A stretch of DNA of 64,000 nt, from NCBI RefSeq assembly GCF_029227915.1, contig NC_079879.1, forward strand, positions 26,044,501-26,108,500. Direction: 5' to 3'. Positions 13,201 to 24,965 of the stretch are shown here, in pieces (the stretch's first letter is position 1; each line of letters begins with the position of its first letter). A program made the translations under genes and the position numbers. The notes beneath the pieces were generated by a model. That model searched no databases. It had not been told where the DNA came from and worked only from the letters and a program-made list of their open reading frames with translations. This DNA comes from Hydractinia symbiolongicarpus (Eukaryota; Cnidaria; Hydrozoa; Anthoathecata; Hydractiniidae).

Positions 13201-16200
13201 GACGACAATGATCGATACAATGTGATTCGTATTCACCAAAGAAATAGAAGACGGACTTGTTAAATCATAAAAATTTGCGGTAATTAATGCTTACTTGCAA
13301 AAAATTGTCGATATCTCCAACTTTCGCTTCACGAGTTGTTTTGTTGTGATCATACGAACGAGTAGTTACTATGCTTCCTCCGTCTTCATCAAAATCTAAA
13401 AAAAGGATTATAAAAGAAAGCCGAATTGCTACTTTTAGTTGATTACTATTCGCAAAATTCGATATTTGTCTGCGCGAAAATTTTTTGAAGATTTAATTTG
13501 CGAAAAAAAAATCTTCGCGGGATTACTAGAAATGACTTTTCGCTGATATTAACTTCGCGAAACTTTGGGAAGAGGAAACCTTTTTCTAATTGATAAAAAT
13601 ATGGCTCCGTGATATGAGCAAGTTCGATTAAAAGCTATCTCATCTTAATAATAGGCCTGACGTAAATTAAAATTGCGAAAAAGTTTTGTGAAAATAATTC
13701 TTCGCAAAAAACCTTTTATTCGAGAAAAAAATATTAGCGAAATATTTCGATATGACTGATTCGCAAAAATTAATCCCTGCGAAATTAATCAACTTAAGGT
13801 ACAATCAATGTTCACACGTTTTGTTAAAATGTAAAAAAAACGTCGACAATATTCACCTGTTGGAGCAGGAACTATCAAAGAACTCAAGATGTCGTCGGAT
13901 AAATCTGGTTGCCTACAAAAAAATAAATATATTGGCTATCAGAAATTTGTAAAAAGAAATCTTAACATAGCATATTATAGGGACGCACATTGTTTTGGGT
14001 GGTGGTGGACAAACAAGAAAGCTGATCATATTATCAGTCGTTTGAAAAGTTTTTTTCGGGTCGTCAACGCGTTTTGATCGAAGTTTCATTGCGATGGATG
14101 ACGAGGCTGTAAAAGAAAAGAAATGTTTGGTTTAGAAATAGCGATGACAATAAAATATACAAATGATCAAAAACCCATCGGAAAATAAGCGTAAAACAAG
14201 TAAAATATCGGTAAAAAACGCAAAATAACTATATAAACCGGAAGAAACCGTGAAATCGTAAGAAAAATCCTCCATGAATATACTAATCACCAAAAAAGGT
14301 CATGTGAGAAATATCAGCACATGGGTTTTTTTTCAAAAAAGACAGTACTTACTGTTCAACACTTCTTTTATGTCATTAAAACTGTTACTCATATCGCGTA
14401 AATTTTGTCCATTTATTTCGATGACTTCATCATCAACTAATATTCCCAACTTTCTTGCTGGGCTTCCCTCTTCTACGAATGTGACAACAATTCGTTCGTC
14501 AAGCGTTTGTTGAAGCTCCAAACCTACAACATGTGTTCCACATTTAGATTAAAGTGCATTCACAAACAGGAAGATATTTTTCGAACGTGAAATAACGAAC
14601 ACTCACCGAACGCCCCGTGCTCATAATCAGCAGGATCACTCAATGTTACATCAAAAACAAATTTTGCGCACAGTTTTATACTAGAATACTGAAATAATTC
14701 GAGCACAGCTTTTTCTTTCGGTATTGTGTAGTCCAACAGTCCGTGGTGATTATTATCATCCACCATCAACATGATAAAAAAATCTGAAGAATCGAGTTTT
14801 TCCTTCATACACACGCGTTCCATTAAATCAGATATCTTTAGGTTGCTTTCGTATGGTATGACAGTCGTGTTTCCACTAGGGAGTTGGACATGAAGTTTAT
14901 TTCCAATACGACCATGAAGCTTCTGTCCGCTTTTCGACGATGATGAGTTGCTTTCTACGTCACTACTGTCATTCGAGGAGGCTTTTTTATGTCTAAACAA
15001 TAAATCATTTTTCCAATTTGGATTCTTTACTAGAGAATCTGCTAACAAATGTACACTTGACTTTTACTAATATATATATTGTTACCAATTTTGGCATTCT
15101 TCAAAATAAAATTCGCGAAAATTATTACTAGCGCAAAAAAACATGACATTGACAAACATGACATTGTGAAATTACTCTACTTGTAAAAATTAAATTGTAT
15201 CACACCCATAAAAACAAAGGACCTCACCTTATCTTTGGTGAGTGTCGGCTTCTTATAGCAGAGACCACGTTATCATCAGCAATTTTTAAAGAACTGAAAA
15301 GTCTTGCTTTTAATCCAGAAGACCTTGCTCTTCCTCTTTTTGGTTTTTCTTCCGCTGGAGGAAGGATCGCATTTCTTGCATTTACAAAAGAGTGGAAGGA
15401 CGTCACAGAGAATATTCCTATTTTTGACAAAGCATGTTTTGTTGCACGCGAAATATGCATGAGTAAGTCTTGAGGATTCGGGTTTGAAGAACCTTCAACT
15501 GCACTCAAATAACAACGAAGTCGAAATAATGTCGCGTTTTGGAATTCTAAGCTATGTTCCCACGATAAAATCTAAGAAAGAAAGTAAAACAATAGACAAG
15601 TAATGAAGCAATGTAAAAATAAATTATTTCATACATTACAATGTATTTAACCTGTTCAGTAATGCTATGTTTCATCTGTGTTTCTTTTTCCATCTTCAGT
15701 TGCAGAATAGCCATCTTTTTCAACCTTTCGTCAGACAGCAAAACCTCGTTAAGTCGATCAATCTCCTGTTTCAGCATGACAGTGATGTTCTCTAATCCTT
15801 TCTTTCGTGCCATTGCCATAGCAGCAGCGGAATGAATGCAGTGAATCCAGTTGTCGACTTCTGTTTGACTGGTAGCCTATAACATTACGATAGTTACACA
15901 AAACGCATCAAAGCAATGAAAGAAACCATACAGTGAGTTTTACGAACAACTACCTTAATGCTGAAATTTTCGCGAATCCAGGATAAAAAATGAATAAAAC
16001 AATTATTTACCTGTAAATTTATTAAACCTTAAATTGACGTTTAGTATTCATACACCCCCAGCCCCCCCCCCCCCCCCCCCCCCCGATATCATTGTTCAAA
16101 ACATGAATTTAGCTTTAACTAAGATAGATTTTGTAGATCACGCATAAAGCTTTTTTTCTCGGGGATTATATTTCACAAATATTTAATTTATCGCGAGTTA

Positions 16201-19200
16201 AAATTAGCGAAATTCGCAAAATTTCTGGCATTAAATTAATACCTGCAGATAGTAAGCATTGCCATGTTTCGAACTCAAACTAAACACATTTTCGAGGCGT
16301 GTATATTCAGGTACTGCTTGAACAATTGAGCAATCCACGTCAAGTCGATACGAAGGTTCGTCTAAATCATCCGTAGTCACAGTTTTCTCATCTGCATGAT
16401 AAAACAACATCTCGATACCCTTTAATGCTACCCAATACTTCTTCCACTTGCGATGCGATGCCACTTCCACTTTTCCTTTCTTAGAGTGAATTAAAACGTT
16501 CTTAACAAGAAGCCAAGCTGCTTTACGTGTTGTCATGATCTGTCGATTGTATACAATAGCTGACGGTGGTCTAGTGTCTTGGAAATCTTCACTAACTCCT
16601 GATTGGCTGTCGTCACAGCTCAATGGTACGTACTATAGCGGTAAAAAATTATTTCTTTTTAAATTCTTACACATTATTTGTTAGTTCTAGCGTTAGGGGT
16701 TCTCTATGACAACTAAATATAAACTTTTAAAAGGAAAAAATTCTTTCGCACAGTATTTTTTTGAAACACGTTTAAATACCAGATGCAAAAGAAACCAAGA
16801 CTCACCAAACTGGCATTGGATGGAGTCCTACCAGAAGCACTCAAGCCAAGACTTAAATTTAAATCGTCAATATTGTCATTTTCGTCTAGACTTTCCTGTT
16901 TTGTTAGATACTCATATTCCGTAGCGTCAAAACCTGTCGGCACTAAATCGTCGGTGACGCTGAAGCTATTACTATTCCCACTATCATGACTATCTGACCT
17001 TTTGGGTATCAACGGCTTCCGTAAAGTCGGCTTCTTATCGCGTTCAATACCACTATCGCCCAAATGGTCTGAAGATATGAATATCTTTGGCGGTGGGAAA
17101 TTCGATGAACCAGCGGACGAACTTAGGTCTGTTATGCTTGAAAATTTTGATGAGTCAGCAAGAGATGAAATGTTGGTTAGAGAAGACGATTTTCTTCGTC
17201 TGTCTTCTGAAGGAATCTATAAACAGGTAAATATCTAGAAATTAACTTTCTCACATTCTGGAAAGATTTGAGAGTAACTTTATTAGTAGTCAACAATTTC
17301 TTTTATAAACATGATCCGGCGTTCACACTCTACATAAATAAACCATACTTTAGCTCGCATCTTTGGAGAATTTGAAAATTTTAGCATATTCTTCGATTTG
17401 TGTTTATTTTTCGCGTTTAAATTCTGAAGAATTCTGTACTTGTTGATATAACAACGAACGCACGCAACAAAATAAACGTTATCGAATATATCCATGAAAA
17501 ACAAACATTTGCGAATTGTTTTCAAGCAACTGAATGAAAGAATAAAAACTTTCTAAAATAAATGTTGATTTTAATATTGAAACTTAATAAATTATTTTCT
17601 TTAGATTTTTGCAAAGGCATAATGTATGTAGTATTTTCAAAACGCAATAATATATGTTGTAATAATGTTTATAGGAAAAAAATAATTTAAAATATTATAA
17701 AGAATTATAAGTGATCTCCCCTACCTGTACTACTCAAGCACCCAATTTTTAAAAGTGAAAAACTATTTTGACCTGACGACTTTTTGTAAAGATGTTTTAA
17801 CAGTAAAATCTTTTGAAGGTTAAATTTATATACAAAAAAATTAAGAATTACAATAAATAATTGATCACAAGAAAACATACAACAATAAAAGGAGAAATAG
17901 GATTTGGAATTTTTATTTTATATTAAAATTAAAATTTATTAGCAGTAAATAAACGAAGACAGAGAAATATTTCAAACAACAGTTTCCCAATCATGGCACT
18001 TTTTTTTCATTTTTTTTTTACCTCATAATTCAATATTTGAGAGAAATTGAATCTGTATTTCGCAACATCGATAACACTTTAGAAATTTCCAAACTATATA
18101 TCCAATCTCTAAAAATTTGAATACTTGAAAATAAAACAGCGTTTTACCATAAAAAAAATTTCACGATTTCGCGAATTTTTGCGAAATGCTTTAAATTGTC
18201 ACTGTGACATTCACGATGTTTATCAATTCCTTCGTTTGCAGAATTGAATTCTCGCGAAATCTATTTTTCGAAACCTTATTTTTAGGAAGATTTGAGAATA
18301 AAGTCCCTGCGATATCGTCAATTCATCTTAATAGCAGAAGTGATTTTTTCTTCGTTTGATGAATCTGATTGGGACACAGACTTTGATGTTGCGGAAGGAA
18401 GTATTTGATGAATTTTTATTTCACGAATAACCGAAAACTTGTGCTAAACGCTTTTCTCAAAATTGGAAAAGACGAAATCAAAAATGCCATATTAGGAATT
18501 ATTAAGGAAATTTACTTACAACACACATCTTCAAGAATTTTTTGATATCTTTTTCAGAAACAAAGTTTAAACCCCATGCACCACCTATGATACAACAAAA
18601 ACGTTTTTGTTATCAATGCATTCATAAATAAAAGTGATGTCTGTGCACAAAATATGCATCTGTTTCTATAAAGAGTTTATCCATTTTACAACACATTCAG
18701 ATTTAAAAAAGTGTATTATTAAACATTTCAAAATAAATAACAAACCATATTCCTTGTCTCGCCATTGTAAGAAACAATCAGATGTCTTTTTCATTCGTGA
18801 AACTAAAATAAAAACAGACACGTGTTGAAATCTGGAAGTAGATGCAAAACAAAACAATATATAATTATAAAATATTCAACAAGGTACTTGGTAATTTAAT
18901 TTCAATTCCATAAACTTCTTGATCTTTTGTAGCTGATACACGAATAAAATAACCTTCTGCATTCTAAATCAAAAACATAAGGATGTACTTGAACAAAATT
19001 GTTTGTCAAATGAAAAAACGTTTAGAGAAATAACACACAGTGTGTATCTTACACAACATGAAATCATTGAAATCATGTGGGCAAAACACAAAATACAAAT
19101 TCATTTTATCAATAATCAATAAAACACTTGGTTAAAAAACAATTTATTTTCACAAAGCTTTTTCGTAATCTAAGTTACATTATTACTTGATATCACTTGA

Positions 19201-21506
19201 GTGTGATGTATTGATACTTATTTATGGCTGAAGACTTACAGAAATTCATTTTAAAAATATGAGACCAGGTCTATTAGTACAAGCGATTTCTCACTAGGCT
19301 TTAAATCTCAGGTGAAAGCTTTAAAAGACTATTAGTCAATAAAAAAGATCTGTCATTTAAATCTTTAAGAAGTCAGCAATGACCCGTCAATACACAAAAA
19401 AACATTTTTTCTGTTTGCCTGTTGCCCCCATATTATGTAGAGCTTAAAATACTGATCAAGGAAAATGTATAGGGTCATTTGCTTTCGACGATCAGTTAAA
19501 GACTTTCTGGAGCTTAGAGGTCTTTTGATGACGTCATCAACCAACCAGTTCTGAATTGGGTGAGTTACCGAACTTTGAGAAATTGGTCTAATTTTGGTCT
19601 CAGGTGGTTCCTAGTTATTCACATAAGAGATGACATTGTTGATTTCCACTTTTTGATGTTTAAACGTATCTCAAACAGAAGGGCTCACAGAGGTTGACTT
19701 TTTCAGCCGTAATTACCATGATACACCAGGAAATTCAAGTAAATTAATGTTGATTTTATATTCATGCTTAAGTTATGTAATTATTGTATTATGCAGATGA
19801 CACTAATTTGTTGAAATTTTTTGTGAAGGTTTCGTAATTTGGGATCCTCTTATTTACAAAAGGCATAGGTATTTTTGCATGAAAAATGTTACCTCAAACG
19901 GACTGGCAAATACCGTGATAGGGTAATGTGATCAATAGTAGACAAATTTCTGTGTTTTGTGTGTTGGCAAAAAGATATAGGTGGTAGGTGGTCTTTTTGC
20001 TGCATTGAAAAGAAACACCACAGAAAAAATGATAACTTTAAAAATAGTTAAAAAAAAAATAAAACACAGCAATAAGAAACACAACATGCAAGTTTTCATT
20101 CATAATATAAATAGAAACAAGGCAATGATCCCTGGATAAAATATATCAACTATTCAAATCGCATAACTATTGAAAGTATGTTTTTCCAGCCTTTTCAGCC
20201 ATAAACAAAACAAACATGTCTGTTTCCAGCCAAAATGGTAACCCTTTGAATATCTTGTGGGGAAAGCATGATTTTAAATTATTTTCGATGATTCGTGTCA
20301 GTTAGATCAGCTGTTCACATAAAATTGTTGTACATGAGATTCAGAAAATAGAGGATCTTTTTATTTTATTTTGTAATTCCTTGTGCATTTTACTTGCAAT
20401 GACTTAGTAAAACTCAAATTTCTAAATGCAGAAAGTTTAAAGCATAATACGTTAAAGTAATTATATTTAAAAAATATAACATCGGCACAAAAAACTAGTC
20501 ATTTTTCCTTTTTCCGTTAATAAGGTGAGATGTACAAAAAATCAAACATTTTCTGAAATTTTAAAACCACAACCCATCTAAGAACCTTGATATAGAACAC
20601 CGCAATGAAAGTACAATGTGTAGGAATAGCTCTTACCTGGCATTTAGAAATTGTCATGGGTACTACAGATGGAAACACTTTAATCCATGTTGTACCATTT
20701 GCACCTTTTGATAGTGTATTTACTTCTGCATAATAGCTGAAATGGAAAAAAAAGAATCTGATGACAAAAATAAAAAACACGGTGATTAGAAGTTTTGTTT
20801 GTTTTTCCCAAAAAACTAGATTCAAAAAAGCATCCACAAGTTGCACAGACAATACTTGCACTCTGAAAATTTCACCTGTTTTTCATAATCTTTAATGAAT
20901 GTTTTTTTTAAAACTAGTTTAGCATTACAAAGGAAAATTCCACCTATGGTAAGAGGCTACATGATAACAAACTTAAATTCACTAAAACAATAAAAAACTG
21001 TCAAGGATAATGACAAAGATCAGTTATACAGTTACTTTTTCTGAATAATTTCTTCATCAACAAAGCCAAAAAAAATTGCTAGGAGAACCGGATAAACAAA
21101 GAAAATGTTATTTATATAATTAAGATAATTGATTTTATATTTGTTTTCCTATTTGAAACATATTTAGAGTTGTATTCACCATAGTTAAAAAAAAAGAATG
21201 TTCAACATTCTCCAGTTTTTCCAACTTTGACGTAATCTTTCTTACTGGTTGTAGCTAATTGTTTTGTCAAGAAAATGTTATGATAAAAAAGGGAGTGGAA
21301 AAGACAAGATGGTTTAGCAAAAGGAAATACTTCTATACTTTCAAAAAAAAAAGATAAATGATATCATACCTTAGTTTCAGGAGTTCTTCAAACGATGCGT
21401 TCTTAAATTTAAAATCTCTTATGCGGCTCCCTGAAGACAGGGAGCCATTTAAGCTTGTATGATTGTTACCAATTTTGTGAATGTACAAAAAAACAATGTG
21501 TTCAAA
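8547..21506 (-). CDS. TIAM/sif-like: TIAM / Still life-type Rac guanine-nucleotide exchange factor
   Basis: About 20 minus-strand exons joined by in-phase GT-AG borders give the order WH1, Ser-rich linker, PH-CC-Ex, Raf-like RBD, PDZ, DH, PH, and a short basic tail ending HRILGK. This is the TIAM1/2 layout with the N-terminal WH1 domain of Drosophila Still life. The DH domain loads Rac with GTP; PH-CC-Ex targets membranes; RBD and PDZ bind Ras and adhesion partners. The first visible exon (21370-21506) has no initiator Met, so at least one more 5' exon is missing. The C-terminal tail (~90 residues after PH2) is much shorter than in vertebrate TIAM1. Introns are long and hold a C23 tract and a G-rich patch. 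Confidence 0.9.
10598..13191 (-). CDS. TIAM/sif-like: DH (RhoGEF) domain exons of the TIAM-like gene
   Basis: Short exons at about 13048-13191, 12500-12568, 12317-12391, 11818-11870, 11450-11570, 11280-11409 and 10598-10791 build the DH fold. CR1 reads [12 protein letters not shown]; the middle helices include [19 protein letters not shown] and [22 protein letters not shown]3 reads [11 protein letters not shown] joined to [13 protein letters not shown], the catalytic signature of Rac/Rho GEFs. The junction at 11450 needs the donor GTAAGTACTT, because the nearer GTAAGTC donor would create a stop. Confidence 0.9.
12818..12878 (+). repeat. G-rich imperfect repeat in a TIAM-like intron
   Basis: Runs of 4-5 G recur four times around the phrase GCAAGCTGAC, which appears twice. 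On the plus strand this could fold as a G-quadruplex. Since the gene is on the minus strand, the pre-mRNA would carry C-runs. Confidence 0.45.
14353..15041 (-). CDS. TIAM/sif-like: RBD and PDZ exons of the TIAM-like gene
   Basis: Exon 14607-~15040 encodes a Ras-binding, ubiquitin-like fold ([20 protein letters not shown] … [15 protein letters not shown]) with a Ser-rich lead-in. Exon 14353-14523 encodes most of a PDZ domain ([30 protein letters not shown]). Order and spacing match TIAM1, where these modules couple the exchange factor to Ras and to syndecan/CADM-type tails. Confidence 0.88.
15228..17216 (-). CDS. TIAM/sif-like: Linker and PH-CC-Ex exons of the TIAM-like gene
   Basis: Exons 16806-17216, 16243-16632, 15652-15876 and 15228-15571. 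The first is a Ser/Asp-rich linker. The second holds the first PH domain ([12 protein letters not shown], then [20 protein letters not shown], very close to TIAM1). The third is the coiled-coil part ([20 protein letters not shown]). The fourth is the Ex subdomain, with [20 protein letters not shown] and the near-identical TIAM motif [17 protein letters not shown]. In TIAM1 this block binds membranes and scaffold proteins. Confidence 0.9.
16062..16084 (+). repeat. Poly(C) tract of 23 bases in an intron
   Basis: A pure C homopolymer (G tract in the TIAM-like transcript) between the PH and coiled-coil exons. Such a run is rare in so AT-rich a sequence. Its length may be a sequencing or assembly estimate. 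Confidence 0.8.
18520..21506 (-). CDS. TIAM/sif-like: WH1/EVH1-domain exons of the TIAM-like gene
   Basis: Exons approximately 21370-21506, 20637-20736, 18888-18963, 18746-18802 and 18520-18584 join in phase. Together they give a WH1 domain: [40 protein letters not shown], then the diagnostic [18 protein letters not shown] (compare FHQWRDARQVYGLNF in Ena/VASP) and a C-terminal helix. Drosophila Still life has the same domain at the same end, whereas vertebrate TIAM proteins do not. Exon 18520-18584 runs in phase 0 into the linker exon at 16806-17216, which ties the domain to the GEF. Confidence 0.82.
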
Positions 21507-22239
21507 CTACATCTAGAGTAAAAAAACAAAGTGTATTATTACTTTAGAATTAGAAACTTTTGTTAAGAGGATTATTCACAAAATTATTGCATTTTATCAG
21601 CATAAACTTTGTGATGTATCCATGTATCCATATTGAACTGAAACAATACATTAAACTTTCAAAACAAAATGTTTCTATCACCGTTATTCAAACTTAAATT
21701 TCCAAAATATGACCTTACAAAGCTTTTTTATTGCCTTTTTTGTTTTTACTTTAAAAATCTGTACTGATATGAGTACAGTCACAAGTAAAAATATAATTGC
21801 ATTAAGTACGTGTTTAACAAATATGCAGCCTTGTGAATTCAGGCCAGCATTTGACAATGCCCACCTGAAAGCAGAGCTACATTGATTCAAGGACAGCTTT
21901 TTTATGCTGCCATATATGTGTGGCAAGGTCAACATGCCAAGGAAAACTTCTTTATAAATGTTGGCACAACCAAACTGGTTTTAAAGGACGTGGAAAAAAA
22001 TTTAGAAAAAAAAATTACCTTAACTTTCTTAATACATCCTTTGTGGTAAACTAAGGAAAACCACTTCACTCCATTTTAATTGAATGAATAGGAAGAATAA
22101 CATGTCTGCAAAAGATACTTGTTGAGTTAAATTTGGTAATTTAAATCCCTGGAGTAAAGGAGTATATAACATGCCGACCTGTGTAAAAACTCTCACTGCA
22201 CATGTATTTACCATTAATATCAACATAAAGAATGTTTAT

Positions 22240-23370
22240 GCTCTACCGGCAACATATAAGTGTTTAATGCGATCTCAAAATCCTTATCCCCCAGATCTGT
22301 AATATAGCCTACATGGTCTTGAGGTGCACACTTCAGAACCACCAGTACAAATGTTTTAAAAGATTTTAAGGATTTGTGTATTTTGGTTATTTTGTTGCAA
22401 TAATCATTATAGACATAGGTGATACAAACGATAAAATTCAACTTTTCCTTTGTAAAATGATTGCCCTTACTCCTAAAAATTTAAACCAAGTGAACCATAT
22501 TACTACAAAGCTGAATTGACAGTATAAAATTGACTACCACGAATAGAAGTTTCTCTGGAAGTTAGTAGGAACCTATATCAAGGATGCCCAGAGCTAGGAC
22601 TAGTAAAACAAGATTGTTCCTGATTATTATATATGTTAGCTATATAGATACGCCTATATGACATTATGTTGTCGTTTTATCATAATGTAGTGTTGCCACA
22701 TTTGTTTACGTGTCTTGTGTCTATGTCCACCATCTTTTGTCCTAATGTCATATATCCAAACCACATCAATGTCTTTGGTTACATCCTAAATGAAACCACT
22801 AGTAGTTGAACTGTTAAATAATAATCTAGTCAAGCCTCAAATACACATTTTTGTTATACCACACCCAATACAACACTGATCTTAAAGTTAACTATATGTT
22901 GCCACAATGTTATTTTCAATGCTTATTTTGTTAATGCATGGTCACCCTACCTTAGAGAACACAAAATATTGTTAATCAAATGATACCTATGCATAGTATA
23001 ACAACCTTAGACATGTGCAAGCACACTAAACTTCATTGCATAAGTTGGTGGTAGATTTTGTATATATTTATCAGGCCTAGCCATGAACCAAAAGCAAATG
23101 TTTGTTGCCTGAGCAATAAATCCCTCATGAGCAGTGTGAATCCACGACACAGTGCCACTATAAGATTATAATCATTATTAAATGAGAATATATTTTCTTT
23201 AATTTTCAACTTTTAATATAATTTAGGGAAAGTTTTTCTTATTTTTATTTATTTGGAATTACTACCTGTCAAAGTGAAAAAAACCAAATACATTTATGCA
23301 CAAAGAATTGTGATTGGAGGGATTACGTACGCTAATGATCGTTTGGTTGGGTCAAAAATATCTTGTTTCT
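22240..23370 (-). other. Possible exons of an unidentified spliced gene
   Basis: Three exon-like pieces lie on the minus strand. About 23330-23367 follows a good pyrimidine-rich acceptor and ends at GTACGT. About 23010-23162 follows an ATAG acceptor. The split codon GC|T joins the two in one open frame (…TKRSLAGTVSWIHTAHEG…), continuing for about 50 residues. A third, about 22690-22787, follows TTTCATTTAG and encodes VVWIYDIRTKDGGHRHKTR. An open stretch near 22240-22345 may belong too. I do not recognise the protein. It could be a small gene upstream of the TIAM-like gene, distant 5' exons of it, or chance. Confidence 0.25.
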
Positions 23371-24207
23371 GTTGTAAAGAAAGGGAAATTTTATAACATT
23401 TGTTGTGCAAGCTTGGCTGTTTAAGGAGTATGATTGTTTAATGGTCTACCACAGGCAATACGCAACTTGTCTGACAGTAAGGGAAAACTGCTAAACATAG
23501 GATCCTGCCTATTGCCATCTTTTCAATGTCATTTTGACAAATACCGCGATTGCGGGATGATTGCAGCATAGACTGTTTCAAATCAAATTTGGATTGCTTT
23601 CTTTTCACTGTTCCTGATGAGTGATTGTGTTCAGTTTTTCAAACAAAGGCTAACACAAACACACATCGTCATACTCTCTGACATGGTGACAGAGAGCAGC
23701 ATTGATTTGACTAAAAACGAGTTTTGCAGAAACCATTTCAAAGTATTTAAAGTAAGAAGTAGTCTAGTAGTTTTTCTGACTGTTTGTCAAAAATTGCAAT
23801 AAAAAAATATTCAGGTGTGTCCTCCCTTTATAACACCAGATACTTTTTCGTGCGCGGGCCCTGCATACAAATTTAGCTTAACTAGACGATGCCTTGGCTG
23901 AGGTTTACACACACATACACACCAATTTAGTGACACTGGGCATAAATTTAAAATCAAAATTCTAATAGTCAAGAAAACATTATTCTAAAAAAGATCAACC
24001 CGCTGAGCAAAACAAATCACAGCGCAATCTCGCTGCTTTTCCGCCATTAATATAAACAAGTGATCAAATAAGAGCATTGATTTACTTATTTATTCGGTCC
24101 GTGGTTTCCCGAGGCCCTAAGTTTCGCCCGCGGCCCGGCAGTCGAAAAGTCGCTATTTTTCCTACTTACATAAAACATCCTTTGACTACATCATCATTCT
24201 GGTTCTA

Positions 24208-24684
24208 AGTGGACTCGATAACTTGAATTGCCACGAGGAATATAAAAATCGTTCGAGTTTAAGTTCGAATAATAGAGAGTTCAAAGTTTAGCAAGATTTT
24301 TTCTTTTATATAGAATGGTAACGAAATCATTAGCGGTTTTTCAATTTCGAAATAAAATTAGAATTCTCGATAATAATGTCACTCATTCGAATCACTTAAG
24401 GCCTCTTACACATGTAACTACCAAACATTCGAATCGGTAAGACCCTATCTACGTCAAATATAAGCAAATAAAAAGCTGGTAATGTCATTGGAATCATTAA
24501 AATCCTACATACATGACGCGTGGTTCGAGTTATGGAGAGAAAATACGGTAAGGGACAAAAAAGGTTCGAGTAGAAGAAGTGTAATAGAGAGTTTTTTAGG
24601 AGTATTTATTAGGAAATTTCCACCGTGCAGCAAAATTGAGGAGAGATTGGAGTAATAGAGGTTCGAGTTATTGAGAGTCCATTG
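24208..24684. mobile_element. Pogo/Tigger-like non-autonomous DNA transposon (MITE)
   Basis: The ends are imperfect inverted repeats built on TGGACTC..ATAACTTGAA (left) and TGGACTCTCAATAACTCGAA (right, complement), each preceded by TA, which fits TA target duplication. Inside are the TTCGAGTTA-type phrases common in pogo-class elements. No transposase is encoded. Length is about 480 bases. Confidence 0.6.
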
Positions 24685-24965
24685 TACTTATAGTAAAAAA
24701 ACAAACATGCACTTTGAATGATGAATCTCATCATAAACACACCTTTGCCATTTACTCTATACATTCGAGAACTACTTTTACATGTGAAATTTTGAAGACT
24801 TGTGGAAATGTGGTGCTGAAAAATAAAAGATCAGTGCATGCCTAGCGACGCATACTTCTCTGATTGATTGTTATTCCTGACACCTTTGAACCCCACCAAT
24901 TGATCTAATGGAAGAAATACACTAAGAAACACGACTCAAATATACAAATCGTTTAAAAAAAAGGG

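Noticed and set aside
17283-17525. 80-codon minus-strand frame inside the TIAM-like gene
   Set aside because: Lies in the intron between the WH1 and linker exons; the two exons join in phase without it.
20737-20861. Extension of the WH1 exon upstream as one open frame
   Set aside because: Hydrophobic, T-rich coding of intron type; a TTTCAG acceptor right before YYAEV gives a better exon start that matches the preceding exon's phase.
21684-21935. 83-codon minus-strand frame upstream of the WH1 exons
   Set aside because: No WH1-like or signal sequence and no consistent splice junction to 21506; not used as the missing 5' exon.
23617-23802. 61-codon plus-strand frame
   Set aside because: No family match and no splice context.
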